Shown: piece by piece, positions 1 to 8,178 of the stretch
Layout: the number at the start of each line of letters is the position of its first letter
Position numbering within the stretch: position 1 is the stretch's first letter
Assembly (NCBI GenBank): GCA_017405445.1
Contig: JAFRAK010000048.1
Location: 1-62,652 of the forward strand
Direction: 5' to 3'
Length of the DNA stretch: 62,652 nt
Source of the DNA: Bacilli bacterium
GTDB taxonomy: Bacteria; Bacillota_I; Bacilli_A; RF39; UBA660
Position numbers and translations under genes: made by a program
Notes under the pieces: model-generated
What the model was told of the DNA's origin: nothing
The model's input: only the letters and a program-made list of their open reading frames with translations
The model's database searches: none

Positions 1-561
1 TCTTTAAAAGTACTGAATATGACGGGTGCAAAATTACCTTCTAATTGTACCTATGCTTTTGGTGGTTTAGGAACTGTTGAAACGATTATATTTGATAATA
101 CAGATACTTCTAGTGTAACAACTATGCAAGCAATGTTTTATGGGTGTAGTGGTTTAACAGGATTAGATTTCAGCAGTTTTGATACCTCAAATGTAACCAA
201 TATGTTAACAATGTTTTATAGTTGTAGTGGTTTAACAGAATTAGATTTAAGTAGTTTTGATACATCAAATGTAACAACTATGCAAGCAATGTTTTATGGA
301 TGTAGTGGTTTAACAGGATTAGATTTAAGCAGTTTTGATACCTCAAATGTTACTAATATGTATGATATGTTTAATAATTGTTGTAGTTTAACCACACTAG
401 ATTTAAGTAATTTTAATATTAGTAGTTCAGTTGATGTATATAATATATTTTATAATTGTTTGATACTAAATAAAGTATATGCTAAGAACCAAACGATAAC
501 AGATCTATTAAATAACTCTTTTGGAAAACCAAGTAATGTTAATGTAGTTGTAAAAGTATAA
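1..561 (+). CDS. BspA-type leucine-rich-repeat surface protein, 3' end only
   Basis: The frame is open from the first base of the window, so the gene starts upstream; 186 codons are seen. The protein consists of DUF285/BspA repeats of about 24 residues, each with the signature FDTSNVTNM..MF..CSGL..LDLSSF. This family forms a solenoid of leucine-rich repeats, is usually exported, and is linked to adhesion in gut and oral bacteria and in mycoplasma relatives. Repeats at about 90-170 and 210-300 are nearly identical at DNA level, so recombination between repeats is possible. There is no membrane anchor at the C-terminus; the protein ends in a short capping segment. A terminator follows directly. 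The same family recurs at 28285 and 37378. Confidence 0.85.
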   Translation, partial: SLKVLNMTGAKLPSNCTYAFGGLGTVETIIFDNTDTSSVTTMQAMFYGCSGLTGLDFSSFDTSNVTNMLTMFYSCSGLTELDLSSFDTSNVTTMQAMFYGCSGLTGLDLSSFDTSNVTNMYDMFNNCCSLTTLDLSNFNISSSVDVYNIFYNCLILNKVYAKNQTITDLLNNSFGKPSNVNVVVKV

Positions 562-590
562 GAATATGAATTATCATATTCTTTTTTTTT
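560..590 (+). terminator. Intrinsic terminator after the BspA-type gene
   Basis: A 10-bp perfect stem (560-569 with 574-583) with a 4-base loop runs into a stretch of T. Confidence 0.85.
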
Positions 591-593
591 ATA

Positions 594-601
594 CATATAT
601 T
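594..601 (+). promoter_or_regulatory. CATA-N3-T element before spoIIIAH-like gene (possible sporulation-sigma -10)
   Basis: The string CATATATT lies 20 bases before the start codon and just ahead of a strong ribosome binding site. It resembles the -10 of sporulation sigma factors E and K (CATAnnnT). No convincing -35 is seen because the preceding bases are the T-run of the terminator. It carries weight mainly because similar strings precede other spore genes in the window. Confidence 0.3.
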
Positions 602-620
602 TTAGAGATAGGAGGAGAAT

Positions 621-1127
621 ATGTTAAATAAACAGAATATATGGTTTATGACATTATTTAGTTTGATACTAGTACTTGGAGTATATTATGTGACAATGCC
701 GAATGATACATTGAAAAAAATTGCTGTCGAAACAAAAAAAGTACAAGATGAAAAAACAGATGTGGAAGAAGTTATGGAAGAATCCTCTCTTACGGCACTT
801 AGAGTTAGTAAAGAGGAACAAAGAAAAGAAAAAATGGAATCTTTACAAACTTCTCTTACAGATGATGATTTATCTACAAATGAAAAAAACAATACATTTG
901 AATTATTAAAGTATTTAAATGAAATACAGGGAAAAGAAAATGGATTTGAAAAGAAATTAAAAAAGGAATTTGGACTTGATTGTTATACAAAGATTGATCA
1001 AATGAATATTTCTGTTATTTGTGTTTCTAATGAACATGATACTGTTCTGGCCAATAATATTATGAAATTAATTCAAAAAGAGTATCAAGAGCCTATGAGT
1101 ATTACAGTGAAATTTCAAAAGAAATAA
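621..1127 (+). CDS. spoIIIAH: SpoIIIAH-like stage III sporulation protein
   Basis: 168 residues. The N-terminus (LNKQNIWFMTLFSLILVLGVYYVT) is the single membrane anchor typical of SpoIIIAH, with the hallmark VYYVT near its end. A charged linker follows (about residues 40-95), then a C-terminal domain of ring-forming type (about 95-168). In Bacillus SpoIIIAH sits in the mother-cell membrane and binds forespore SpoIIQ, forming the feeding-tube channel. Here it stands alone rather than in a spoIIIAA-AH operon. A strong GGAGGAG ribosome site supports the start. It is followed by gerE-like and gerM-like genes, which supports a sporulation role. Confidence 0.75.
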   Translation: MLNKQNIWFMTLFSLILVLGVYYVTMPNDTLKKIAVETKKVQDEKTDVEEVMEESSLTALRVSKEEQRKEKMESLQTSLTDDDLSTNEKNNTFELLKYLNEIQGKENGFEKKLKKEFGLDCYTKIDQMNISVICVSNEHDTVLANNIMKLIQKEYQEPMSITVKFQKK

Positions 1128-1128
1128 C

Positions 1129-1155
1129 ACGTTTCTTTTATTTGTTCATAAAATA
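1129..1155 (+). promoter_or_regulatory. Possible sigma-K-like promoter before gerE-like gene
   Basis: CATAAAATA at 1147-1155 fits the sigma-K -10 (CATAnnnTA), and AC at 1129-1130 lies 16 bases upstream. In Bacillus gerE is sigma-K dependent. The predicted transcript start would fall very close to the ribosome binding site at 1160-1165, which weakens the call. Confidence 0.3.
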
Positions 1156-1169
1156 ACATAGGTGATTTT

Positions 1170-1373
1170 ATGAATAATATATTAACGAAAAGAGAAAAAG
1201 AAATATTTGAACTATTGATTGAAAATCATAATACAAGAGAAATATCTAGTATTCTTGGTATTAGTGAAAAAACCGTTCGAAATCATATTTCCAATGTTAT
1301 GCAAAAACTTGGTACTAAAGGTAGGGCAAGTACTGTAATTGAGCTTATTAAACTGAATGAATTAGTCATCTAA
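1170..1373 (+). CDS. gerE: GerE-like LuxR-type DNA-binding protein
   Basis: 67 residues that are almost only a LuxR/GerE helix-turn-helix: LTKREKEIFELLIENHNTREISSILGIS followed by KTVRNHISNVMQKLG. The length and absence of a receiver domain match Bacillus GerE (74 residues), the last regulator of the mother cell, which acts on spore coat genes. A stand-alone LuxR-type HTH could have another role, but it is flanked by spoIIIAH-like and gerM-like genes, and gerE and gerM are also close together in B. subtilis. The start follows AGGTGAT. A terminator overlaps its 3' end. Confidence 0.7.
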   Translation: MNNILTKREKEIFELLIENHNTREISSILGISEKTVRNHISNVMQKLGTKGRASTVIELIKLNELVI

Positions 1374-1398
1374 AGTGTACTAAAATAGTACACTTTTT
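1372..1398 (+). terminator. Terminator after gerE-like gene
   Basis: Inverted repeat AAAGTGTAC / GTACACTTT with a 7-base loop, followed by T residues. Confidence 0.75.
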
Positions 1399-1405
1399 CA
1401 TATGA

Positions 1406-1414
1406 TAAAATAGG
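1406..1414 (+). promoter_or_regulatory. CATA-N3-TA element before gerM-like gene
   Basis: CATATGATA fits the sigma-E/K -10 pattern and lies 8 bases before the AGGTGAT ribosome site. No good -35 can be assigned. Confidence 0.3.
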
Positions 1415-1421
1415 TGATTAT

Positions 1422-2291
1422 ATGAAAAAAATATGGATTATTTCTTTTTGTTTTTTTCTATTTCTTTCTTTTTGTACGATTCCTATGATTCAAAATAAAA
1501 ATACTTTAAGAACGAATGTAGTCTTAGAAGATGTTACTGGTTTTACCAATCAAATGGTTTATTTAATGGATCAAAATCAGTATATGGTAGAAGTAGATAT
1601 TTTTTTAAATCCAACAGATAGTGGTTATCCTGTAGAATCTATTTTTTCTTATTTAAAAGAAAATAATAAAAATATGAATGCATCTTTTAGAGGTTATATT
1701 CCTAGTGATGTAGTATTATTAAATTATGAAATAGTTGATTCAATTTTGTTTTTAGATTTTAATGAGAATTTTTTAAATGTGAAAGATTCTAATAAAATTG
1801 CTGGTCTTGTACATTCTTTTTTAAATATTAAAGATGTTTCTAAAGTATCTATTCAAGTAAATGAAAAAAAGATTGATGATTATCCAGAATATTTTGATAA
1901 AAATTATCCAATTAATAAATCAAATCATTTTTATAATCGAAAGGATATTCAAAAGGTTGTCATTTATTATATTGATCATTTTGATAAAGATTATTATTTA
2001 CCAGTCACAAAATATATTAATGATGATAGAGAAAAGATAGAGGTTATTATTGATGAGTTAAAAAATAATATACCGGATGCTTTGATTAGTTATTTGTCTG
2101 AAACTACTAATTTAATAAACTATGATTTTGAAAATGATGTTTTAATCTTAAATTTTGATTCTAGTATACAAAATGATAAGAAAGAGGAGATTTATCATAT
2201 GATTGCTTTTTCTGTTTTTTGTAATTACGATGTTAATTCAGTTGTATTCCAGGTGAATTCAAAAATTGATGAAATCCTTTCTAATTCTTAG
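1422..2291 (+). CDS. gerM: GerM-like protein with two GerMN domains
   Basis: 289 residues: an N-terminal signal/anchor (MKKIWIISFCFFLFLSFCTI), then two related halves, each resembling the GerMN domain (about residues 40-150 and 165-285). Typical GerMN features are strands of the type LNYEIVDSILFLDFNENF and INYDFENDVLILNFDSS, where a VLILNF-like strand is followed by small polar residues. Bacillus GerM also has two GerMN copies; it supports engulfment and germination and helps assemble the SpoIIIAH-SpoIIQ complex. Its position two genes after a spoIIIAH-like gene fits that partnership. Start chosen at the AGGTGAT ribosome site. Confidence 0.7.
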   Translation: MKKIWIISFCFFLFLSFCTIPMIQNKNTLRTNVVLEDVTGFTNQMVYLMDQNQYMVEVDIFLNPTDSGYPVESIFSYLKENNKNMNASFRGYIPSDVVLLNYEIVDSILFLDFNENFLNVKDSNKIAGLVHSFLNIKDVSKVSIQVNEKKIDDYPEYFDKNYPINKSNHFYNRKDIQKVVIYYIDHFDKDYYLPVTKYINDDREKIEVIIDELKNNIPDALISYLSETTNLINYDFENDVLILNFDSSIQNDKKEEIYHMIAFSVFCNYDVNSVVFQVNSKIDEILSNS

Positions 2292-2300
2292 TAAAAATGA

Positions 2301-2330
2301 AAAAGTACTTGTATTTCAAGTACTTTTATA
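2301..2330 (+). terminator. Terminator after gerM-like gene, overlapping the tRNA-Arg promoter
   Basis: 11-bp stem (2301-2311 with 2317-2327). The downstream half also serves as spacer of the next promoter. Confidence 0.65.
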
Positions 2331-2337
2331 TTATAAT
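2309..2337 (+). promoter_or_regulatory. Sigma-A-type promoter of tRNA-Arg
   Basis: TTGTAT (2309-2314), 17-base spacer, TATAAT (2332-2337), about 20 bases before the mature tRNA. Confidence 0.65.
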
Positions 2338-2356
2338 TATCTTTGTCAGTTGAAAT

Positions 2357-2433
2357 GTCTACGTAGCTCAGCTGGATAGAGCAATCGCCTTCTAAGCGAT
2401 CGGTCAGGCGTTCGAGTCGCCTCGTGGACACCA
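2357..2433 (+). tRNA. tRNA-Arg (anticodon TCT)
   Basis: Cloverleaf read by eye: acceptor 2357-2363 pairs with 2423-2429, D-stem GCTC/GAGC, anticodon stem 2384-2388/2396-2400, loop CTTCTAA giving TCT, T-loop TTCGAGT, encoded CCA at 2431-2433. It reads AGA, the main arginine codon in this AT-rich window. Confidence 0.95.
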
Positions 2434-2444
2434 TAATAGAAATT

Positions 2445-2472
2445 AGAATCATTCTTGGAATGGTTCTTTTTT
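2445..2472 (+). terminator. Terminator after tRNA-Arg
   Basis: AGAATCATT / AATGGTTCT stem with 5-base loop, then a run of T. Confidence 0.8.
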
Positions 2473-2559
2473 GTAATTAACTAATCTAGTTTTATTAATA
2501 TATTATTATTGAAAAATATGTTATAATAGTGATAGATATTAAAATAATAGGAGAAGTTA

Positions 2560-3384
2560 ATGAAAAAGAAGAGTTTTATTTTCGTATTAATATGTTTTGT
2601 ATTATTGTTTGGTTTATGTGGATGTAAGAATGGAAAAGAATCAAATGAGAAAAGTATTAAAAAAGGGATTAATAGTAAATATACTTTTAAAAATAAAATT
2701 GTTTGTGATGCATTAGATGATGATGTTGTTTCTTTTGGTTATAATATGAATTATTTTGTTACAAAAAATAAAGTATATCAATTTAATAAAGATAAACTGT
2801 TTTCTAATGATCAAAATTGTAAGGAAATAGAAATTGAAGAATTAGATTCTGATATTATAGCTATAGGTGGTTCTATAGATACGAAGTATAGTACTTATTC
2901 TTACGAACCTTCTCTTAAAAAATTTTCTCCATATTATCATTTTTCTAATGGTGAAATATCTTCTCGTAGAGAATCTTTTTATAAACAATGGTTTGATGGC
3001 CAAGGAGATAATATTCGTTATTCTTATGCAGTTAATAATTTAAAAAATTATATGGGAATTATATTTATTGATGATTCTATTAAGATGTTTGGAATTAAGA
3101 ATAACAATATTTATTATGCTGATGTTGAACATGTTTTTGAAAGTGATGAAGAAATTCTTATTGTTTTTGATGGTTATCTAAGGACAAATAAAGCATTTTA
3201 TAAAATTAAAGCTTATAAAATGAATAAGGAAGAATGTGAGAAATATGCAGACGTTTCTTGCAAATATGGGTTTAAATTAGAAAAAGATCAGTTTTTAAAT
3301 CAATATTATGATGATATTAAATATGCTGGAAAGAATATATTAATTGATAATAATAATAACTATTATTATTTTCATAATATTTAA
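2560..3384 (+). CDS. Putative lipoprotein, paralogue of the next gene
   Basis: 274 residues with a clear lipoprotein signal: MKKKSF, hydrophobic core, lipobox LCGC with the modified cysteine at about residue 22. The mature protein has no family I recognise. It is a sister of the gene at 3398: both share a ...QLFSN..NC. segment near residue 85 and a KAFYKI..... EECEKYADVSCKY segment near residue 220, where paired cysteines are conserved. The repeating aspartate/glycine strand pattern hints at a beta-rich or propeller-like fold, but that is a guess. Start supported by AGGAG upstream. Confidence 0.7.
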   Translation: MKKKSFIFVLICFVLLFGLCGCKNGKESNEKSIKKGINSKYTFKNKIVCDALDDDVVSFGYNMNYFVTKNKVYQFNKDKLFSNDQNCKEIEIEELDSDIIAIGGSIDTKYSTYSYEPSLKKFSPYYHFSNGEISSRRESFYKQWFDGQGDNIRYSYAVNNLKNYMGIIFIDDSIKMFGIKNNNIYYADVEHVFESDEEILIVFDGYLRTNKAFYKIKAYKMNKEECEKYADVSCKYGFKLEKDQFLNQYYDDIKYAGKNILIDNNNNYYYFHNI

Positions 3385-3397
3385 TGAAAGGAATCTT

Positions 3398-4219
3398 ATG
3401 AAAAAAGTATTATATTATTTAATAATTGTTCTTGCGTTGTTTGGATTTTGTGGTTGTTTTAATAAAGAAAAAAATCTTTTCAATAAAGAAGACCGATTCA
3501 ATAAAGTGTTAGAAGAGAATTATTATGGTTATGGTTGGGGTGAATATAATTCAGAAGGAATCATTTGTGAAGAATTAAAAGATGCAGTAGCATATACTTA
3601 TCATTATTTTTTAACAGATTCTGGGGATATTTATCGATTTCATGCAAATCAATTGTTTTCTAATGAAAAAAATTGTATTAAAACAGATTTAGGAAATAGT
3701 GATTTATCATTTATTTATCATCGTGGTTTTTATAATAAAAATCATCAATTAGTTTATACTAGTATGTATGAAGAAGATTTGTTAACTCCAGAAGAATTTC
3801 AAGCAAGAAGTGGTTATCCTCTTCCAGAAGCACAACATATAACAGATGATTATGATTTTATTACAGAAAGTGATGCAGGGGATGTTATTTTAATTAAAGA
3901 TCATTCTATTTATGGATATAAAACAAATTATTATGGGAATACTCCCCCTAAAAGAGTCAATTTAGGAGAAATTCCACAAGATGAAGAAATCCTTTATTTG
4001 AGTGGAGCACTTATTAAAACAGATAAAGCAATTTATTCCCTTTCTATTTTAAATGAAGAAGAATGTAATAAATATGTTGATATTAAATGTGTTACTCAAT
4101 TTACTAAAAGTAGTTTAACTGATTTTTATGATAGAATTATATTTATAAATGAAAGCATGCTAGTAGATGATCAATTTCATGTTTATGGACAAGGTAGATC
4201 CTATAGTATTGATAATTAA
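3398..4219 (+). CDS. Putative lipoprotein, paralogue of the previous gene
   Basis: 273 residues when started at the ATG at 3398, which follows AAAGGA and gives a proper signal peptide (MKKVLYYLIIVLALFGFCGC, lipobox FCGC). An upstream in-frame ATG at 3344 lies inside the previous gene and lacks a ribosome site. About the same length as its neighbour and shares its cysteine-containing motifs (LFSNEKNC, EECNKYVDIKC). Tandem duplication is the likely origin. Function unknown; located on the outer face of the membrane by inference from the lipobox. Confidence 0.7.
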   Translation: MKKVLYYLIIVLALFGFCGCFNKEKNLFNKEDRFNKVLEENYYGYGWGEYNSEGIICEELKDAVAYTYHYFLTDSGDIYRFHANQLFSNEKNCIKTDLGNSDLSFIYHRGFYNKNHQLVYTSMYEEDLLTPEEFQARSGYPLPEAQHITDDYDFITESDAGDVILIKDHSIYGYKTNYYGNTPPKRVNLGEIPQDEEILYLSGALIKTDKAIYSLSILNEEECNKYVDIKCVTQFTKSSLTDFYDRIIFINESMLVDDQFHVYGQGRSYSIDN

Positions 4220-4243
4220 GCATTTGAAAAAATGCTTTTTATT
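4219..4243 (+). terminator. Terminator after the lipoprotein pair
   Basis: AGCATT / AATGCT stem with a 6-base loop and T-rich tail. Confidence 0.75.
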
Positions 4244-4314
4244 TGACATAATTTGACACCATAAATTTGACTTTCTAGAATGAATTGCTGTATATTTATG
4301 ATAGGAGGTAGGTT

Positions 4315-6213
4315 ATGAGAAAGATAACACATTATTTGATGTTATTACTTTGTTTGATGTTATTGCCTCATCAAGTATTTGCTTTAGAAGAAGGTCTTGA
4401 TACAAATAACAGTACAAGTAATGTAGTAATATCAGAAAACAATGAAAAAGAAGAAAAAGAGGAAGATAATCTAGTTGAATTAGGGGAAGAAAATCTAGTT
4501 TCATTAGAAGAAGAAAATCTAGTTGAATTAGGGAAAGAAAATTTAGATCAACCAGAAGAAAAGAAAGAAGTAGAAGAGTTAGAAAACAATAATGAGTTGA
4601 ACACTCTAGCAGAAACTGAAAATTTAGATGGAGCAGGAACTGAAAACTTAGATGGAACAGGAACTGAAAATTTAGATGGAGCAGAAACTGAACAAGACCC
4701 TGAATCTGCTGAAAAAGAGACAGAAGTTCAGACTACAGAAGGTGAGACTGATAGTCTTATATATGTAGAAGAAATCAGTTTTTCTGGTGTTCCTTCTGAA
4801 TTAACAGTAGGAGAATCTTTCCCATTTGGAGGAGAAACTCTAGAAGGTGCTCCATATCATTATGTTTGTTCATCATGGCATGGTTATGGATATTCTTCAT
4901 CAGATAATCCTAGTTGGAATGCAATTTTTCAAGAAGAAGGACATTACATTGATAAAGTTTTACCTGATATGGATTTTAGCCTTGAACTATATGTTCATTT
5001 AGATGAAGGATATACTTTTGGAGAATTTACTGAAAGTTATTATGATATTGATGGTGAAAATGATGGCCTTTATCGTACTTTAAAAATTAATGGTACTGAA
5101 TATGATGTTACTATTGTTCATGATACTGATAATGATTATTGGTTTTATCCAAATTATTCTGTTTCTTCATTTGATCCTAATGCAGTATATCAAGAAGGAT
5201 TAACACTAGATAATATCAATGAAACTCCTACTGAAGGACAAGAACCATTATTTGGAGCAGAAGTTGAAGAAGAACATTTTAAACTTGCAACAGAAGTATG
5301 GTATACATATGAATATACTTATGATGATGAGGGTTGGTTAACAGATATTCACGTATATGCTAATTATTCTGATTCTAGTTATCAAGAAGATTATGAAGAA
5401 ACATTTACTGTGTTCTCCAATGAAAAACTATATTCATATGCCATTATTGTTGTACCTGATGAAGGATATCGTTTAAAGATTAATGTTGATGAAAAAAACT
5501 ATACTACAATTCCACTTACTTTTAATGGAAAACAACAAGATGTTTATGTTTCAACAATTCTTGATGATAATGGAAAATTGATGTTTTATAGGATGCGTGT
5601 TTTAGAAGATGTTACTCCAACTACAGAACAATATTCTATTACTGAACATGCTGATATGATAATTGATAAATCTGAAGGTGTTGATTTAGCAATCAAATCT
5701 GATGGAGCATTTTCATTATTTAAAAATGTATATGTAGATGGTAAAATCCTTGATCCAGAACATTATATGACTGGTGATGGAGAAACAGTTGTAAAATTCA
5801 GTAATGATTATTTACAAACTTTATCTACTGGTACTCATGAAATTGCTTTATCATTCTCTGATGGTAAAAATGCATATACTACAGTAACAATAACTGATGT
5901 TAATAATGCTGAGGAAGAAGAATTACCATCTGATGGAACAGGATCTAGTGCTGGTGTAGTTGAGACTACAGCACCAGTAACATATACTACTGATACAGTT
6001 CCTACAACAATCACTACAACTAGTGAAAATGATAATACATTAGAACCTGTTGATGAAGAAAAAATAAAAGATCAAGAAACTAAAAAAGATGATAAAGATA
6101 AAGAAGAAAAAGAAGAAAAGAAAAATAAAACAGGTTTATGGATTGCATTAGTTGTATTATTACTAATTGGAATTGCAATACCAGTTACTATTTATAGAAG
6201 AGAAGAAGAATAA
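4315..6213 (+). CDS. Repeat-bearing surface protein with signal peptide and C-terminal anchor
   Basis: 632 residues. Signal peptide 1-24 (ending QVFA). Residues about 40-145 are acidic low-complexity sequence with short tandem repeats (NLVELGEE-type and TENLDGAG-type). Residues about 150-530 form tyrosine- and aspartate-rich beta segments without a family I recognise. A T-rich linker (about 545-580), a lysine/glutamate-rich stretch, one membrane helix (about 605-625) and the tail YRREEE follow. KNKTG just before the helix recalls the NPKTG motifs of other surface proteins here, but the acidic tail is unlike a classic sortase signal. Strong GGAGGT ribosome site. Probably cell-wall-spanning and displayed. 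Confidence 0.7.
   Translation: MRKITHYLMLLLCLMLLPHQVFALEEGLDTNNSTSNVVISENNEKEEKEEDNLVELGEENLVSLEEENLVELGKENLDQPEEKKEVEELENNNELNTLAETENLDGAGTENLDGTGTENLDGAETEQDPESAEKETEVQTTEGETDSLIYVEEISFSGVPSELTVGESFPFGGETLEGAPYHYVCSSWHGYGYSSSDNPSWNAIFQEEGHYIDKVLPDMDFSLELYVHLDEGYTFGEFTESYYDIDGENDGLYRTLKINGTEYDVTIVHDTDNDYWFYPNYSVSSFDPNAVYQEGLTLDNINETPTEGQEPLFGAEVEEEHFKLATEVWYTYEYTYDDEGWLTDIHVYANYSDSSYQEDYEETFTVFSNEKLYSYAIIVVPDEGYRLKINVDEKNYTTIPLTFNGKQQDVYVSTILDDNGKLMFYRMRVLEDVTPTTEQYSITEHADMIIDKSEGVDLAIKSDGAFSLFKNVYVDGKILDPEHYMTGDGETVVKFSNDYLQTLSTGTHEIALSFSDGKNAYTTVTITDVNNAEEEELPSDGTGSSAGVVETTAPVTYTTDTVPTTITTTSENDNTLEPVDEEKIKDQETKKDDKDKEEKEEKKNKTGLWIALVVLLLIGIAIPVTIYRREEE
4468..4690 (+). repeat. Short tandem repeats inside the surface protein gene
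   Basis: Three to four imperfect copies of a unit encoding ENLVELGEE (4468-4548) and three copies of a 27-base unit encoding TENLDGAGT (about 4614-4690). Such repeats change copy number easily by slippage. Confidence 0.75.
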
Positions 6214-6235
6214 CGTCATATGACGTTATTTTTTT
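6211..6235 (+). terminator. Terminator after the surface protein gene
   Basis: Perfect TAACGTCA / TGACGTTA stem, 2-base spacer, seven T; it overlaps the stop codon. Confidence 0.85.
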
Positions 6236-6306
6236 GTAAAGTAATCATTTTTTTAATCTATATTTGTCTTTTTATGTTATACTAAGTAAGAATAGGAGGC
6301 ATCTCT

Positions 6307-7092
6307 ATGAATATTAGTTTCTTATTTGTTTTGGCTGCATTACCAGTTGTTTTTATCTTATTGTTTGTATATAAGAAAGATAAGAATAAGGAACCTTTGT
6401 CATTACTTATTAAATTATTCTTAGGTGGTTTTGCATCCTGTTTTCTTGTTTTACTTGTATCTTATGTATTAGGATTGTTTTTTCCATTTATGGATTCAAC
6501 TCTTCCAAATAGGACTTTTTTAGATATCATTTTATATGCCTTTATAGGAGTTGCTTTAGTAGAAGAAGTATCTAAATGGATTATTGTATATTTGATGGGA
6601 TATCATAGTAAAGAATTTGATGAATTATATGATGGTCTGGTTTATTCAATTTTTGTTTCATTGGGATTTGCATTTGTTGAAAATATTTTATATGTTGTGA
6701 TGACTTCTAGTATTTCTACTGCATTACTTAGAGCAGTATCTGCTGTACCTAGTCATGCATGTGATGCAGTATTTATGGGATATTATATAAGTCTTGCCAA
6801 ACAATATAGTTTGGTTAATAAAAGAGATGGTGAGAAAAAAAATCTAAGATTAAGTATTTTAATTCCTACTTTACTACATGGAGTATATGATTATTGCTTA
6901 ATGTCTAATTACGATGTATTAGTTGGAATCTTTGTTGTATTTGTAATTATATTGTATTTTATTTCTATTAAGAGATTAAAAAATATCTCTATTAATAATA
7001 AAAAGATTTTATTCCGTAATAAGTTTTGTGGTAATTGTGGGAGAGCAGTTACTGGTCCATTTTGTGCAAATTGTGGAAGTAGGCAAGAATAG
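6307..7092 (+). CDS. PrsW-family intramembrane metalloprotease with C-terminal zinc ribbon
   Basis: 261 residues with about seven membrane helices. The family motif EEVSKW lies near residues 86-91, an FAFVENILY segment near 117-125 and a conserved LLHGVYDY near 195, which together carry the E/E/H residues expected of PrsW/CPBP-type proteases. In Bacillus PrsW makes the first cut in the anti-sigma factor RsiW. The unusual part is the C-terminus: CGNCG...CANCG at about 241-257 forms a rubredoxin-like zinc ribbon facing the cytoplasm, absent from classic PrsW. It could sense or bind a partner. Good AGGAGG ribosome site. Confidence 0.75.
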   Translation: MNISFLFVLAALPVVFILLFVYKKDKNKEPLSLLIKLFLGGFASCFLVLLVSYVLGLFFPFMDSTLPNRTFLDIILYAFIGVALVEEVSKWIIVYLMGYHSKEFDELYDGLVYSIFVSLGFAFVENILYVVMTSSISTALLRAVSAVPSHACDAVFMGYYISLAKQYSLVNKRDGEKKNLRLSILIPTLLHGVYDYCLMSNYDVLVGIFVVFVIILYFISIKRLKNISINNKKILFRNKFCGNCGRAVTGPFCANCGSRQE

Positions 7093-7114
7093 TAATTCTT
7101 GTCTTTTGTTTTTT
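7083..7114 (+). terminator. Terminator after the PrsW-like gene
   Basis: CAAGAA(T) / ATTCTTG stem and T-rich tail; the gene stop lies inside the stem. Confidence 0.6.
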
Positions 7115-7127
7115 CCTAAGATATAAT
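7099..7127 (+). promoter_or_regulatory. Sigma-A-type promoter of the glycosyltransferase gene
   Basis: TTGTCT (7099-7104), 17-base spacer, TATAAT (7122-7127), about 20 bases before the start codon. Confidence 0.65.
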
Positions 7128-7145
7128 GAAGATGGAGATGAGATT

Positions 7146-8147
7146 ATGAAAGTATTATTATATACTGAAGGAGAAAAGATGTTTTCTAAGAGTGGTCTAG
7201 GAAAAGCAATAAAACATCAAATGAAAGCTCTTGAATATGAAAAAATAGAGTATACGAAAGATATTCATGATCAATATGATATTGCACATATTAATTGGTA
7301 TGGATTAAAATCTTATTTTTTAGCTAAAAAATGCCATAAAAAAGGTATTAAAGTAGTTTATCATGCTCATTCTACGGAAGAAGATTTTAGAAATGGTTTT
7401 ATTTTTAGTAAGCAAATTGCTCCTTTGTTTAAAAAATGGTTAATTAAATGTTATAGTATGGGAGATGTTATTGTTACTCCAACTCCTTATTCGAAAAGAT
7501 TATTAGAAGGATATGGGATTACAAAACCTATTTATGCTATTTCTAATGGAATTGAATTAGACAAGTTTAAATTAGATCCATCTCTTAGACCTGTATTTCG
7601 AGAAAGATATCATTATAGTGAAGATGATAAAGTATTAATTGGAATTGGTCTTTATATTGAAAGAAAAGGAATCGTTGATTTTGTGGAACTAGCAAAAAGA
7701 CTTCCTGAGTATAAATTTATTTGGTTTGGATATAGTCCTTTATCTGCAGCTACTAAAAATGTTAGAGATGCTGTTAATACAAAACTTCCTAATTTAGTAT
7801 TTGCTGGATATGTGGAACAAAGTATTATTGCAGAAGCAATGAATGGATGTGATATATACTTATTCCCAACTTTAGAGGAAACAGAAGGAATTCCTATTAT
7901 TGAGGCCTGTGGTTGTAAGAGAACAGCTATTGTTAGAGATATTCCTATTTTTGATGAATGGCTTGAAGATGGTAAGAATGTTTATAAAGCTAAAGATGTT
8001 GATGAATTTGAAGATAAAATTAAAAAGATTTTATCAGGAGAATTACCTCCAACAGGAGAAGCAGCTTATCAAGTAGCATTAGATCGAGATATTAAATCTG
8101 TTGGAAAACAATTACATGAAGTTTATGATGAAGTATTAAAAAAATAG
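7146..8147 (+). CDS. Family 4 glycosyltransferase, CpoA-like (glycolipid synthesis)
   Basis: 333 residues. The N-terminus MKVLLYTEGEKMFSKSGLGK closely resembles CpoA-type enzymes, which add the second sugar to monoglucosyl-diacylglycerol in streptococci. GT4 features are visible: HINWYG, VVYHAHST, VTPTPYSKRLLEGYGI, SNGIELDKF, and the C-terminal donor-site region LFPTLEETEGIPIIEAC (about residues 238-256), containing the E-x7-E pattern. The enzyme would act at the inner face of the membrane on glycolipids that stabilise the bilayer and may anchor lipoteichoic acid. The monoglucosyl synthase usually beside it is not in this window. It carries its own promoter and a bidirectional terminator. Confidence 0.75.
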   Translation: MKVLLYTEGEKMFSKSGLGKAIKHQMKALEYEKIEYTKDIHDQYDIAHINWYGLKSYFLAKKCHKKGIKVVYHAHSTEEDFRNGFIFSKQIAPLFKKWLIKCYSMGDVIVTPTPYSKRLLEGYGITKPIYAISNGIELDKFKLDPSLRPVFRERYHYSEDDKVLIGIGLYIERKGIVDFVELAKRLPEYKFIWFGYSPLSAATKNVRDAVNTKLPNLVFAGYVEQSIIAEAMNGCDIYLFPTLEETEGIPIIEACGCKRTAIVRDIPIFDEWLEDGKNVYKAKDVDEFEDKIKKILSGELPPTGEAAYQVALDRDIKSVGKQLHEVYDEVLKK

Positions 8148-8178
8148 AACTTATCGATATTTATAAGTTCTATTTTTC
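8139..8178. terminator. Bidirectional terminator between glycosyltransferase and rodA-like gene
   Basis: 10-bp stem TAGAACTTAT / ATAAGTTCTA (8145-8154, 8163-8172) flanked by A-rich bases on the left and T-rich bases on the right, so it can stop both convergent genes; the reverse gene's stop codon lies in the stem. Confidence 0.8.

Noticed and set aside
686-892. Reverse ORF of 68 codons inside the spoIIIAH-like gene
   Set aside because: Antisense shadow of a lysine/glutamate-rich stretch; Ser/Phe-rich composition is typical of such shadows.
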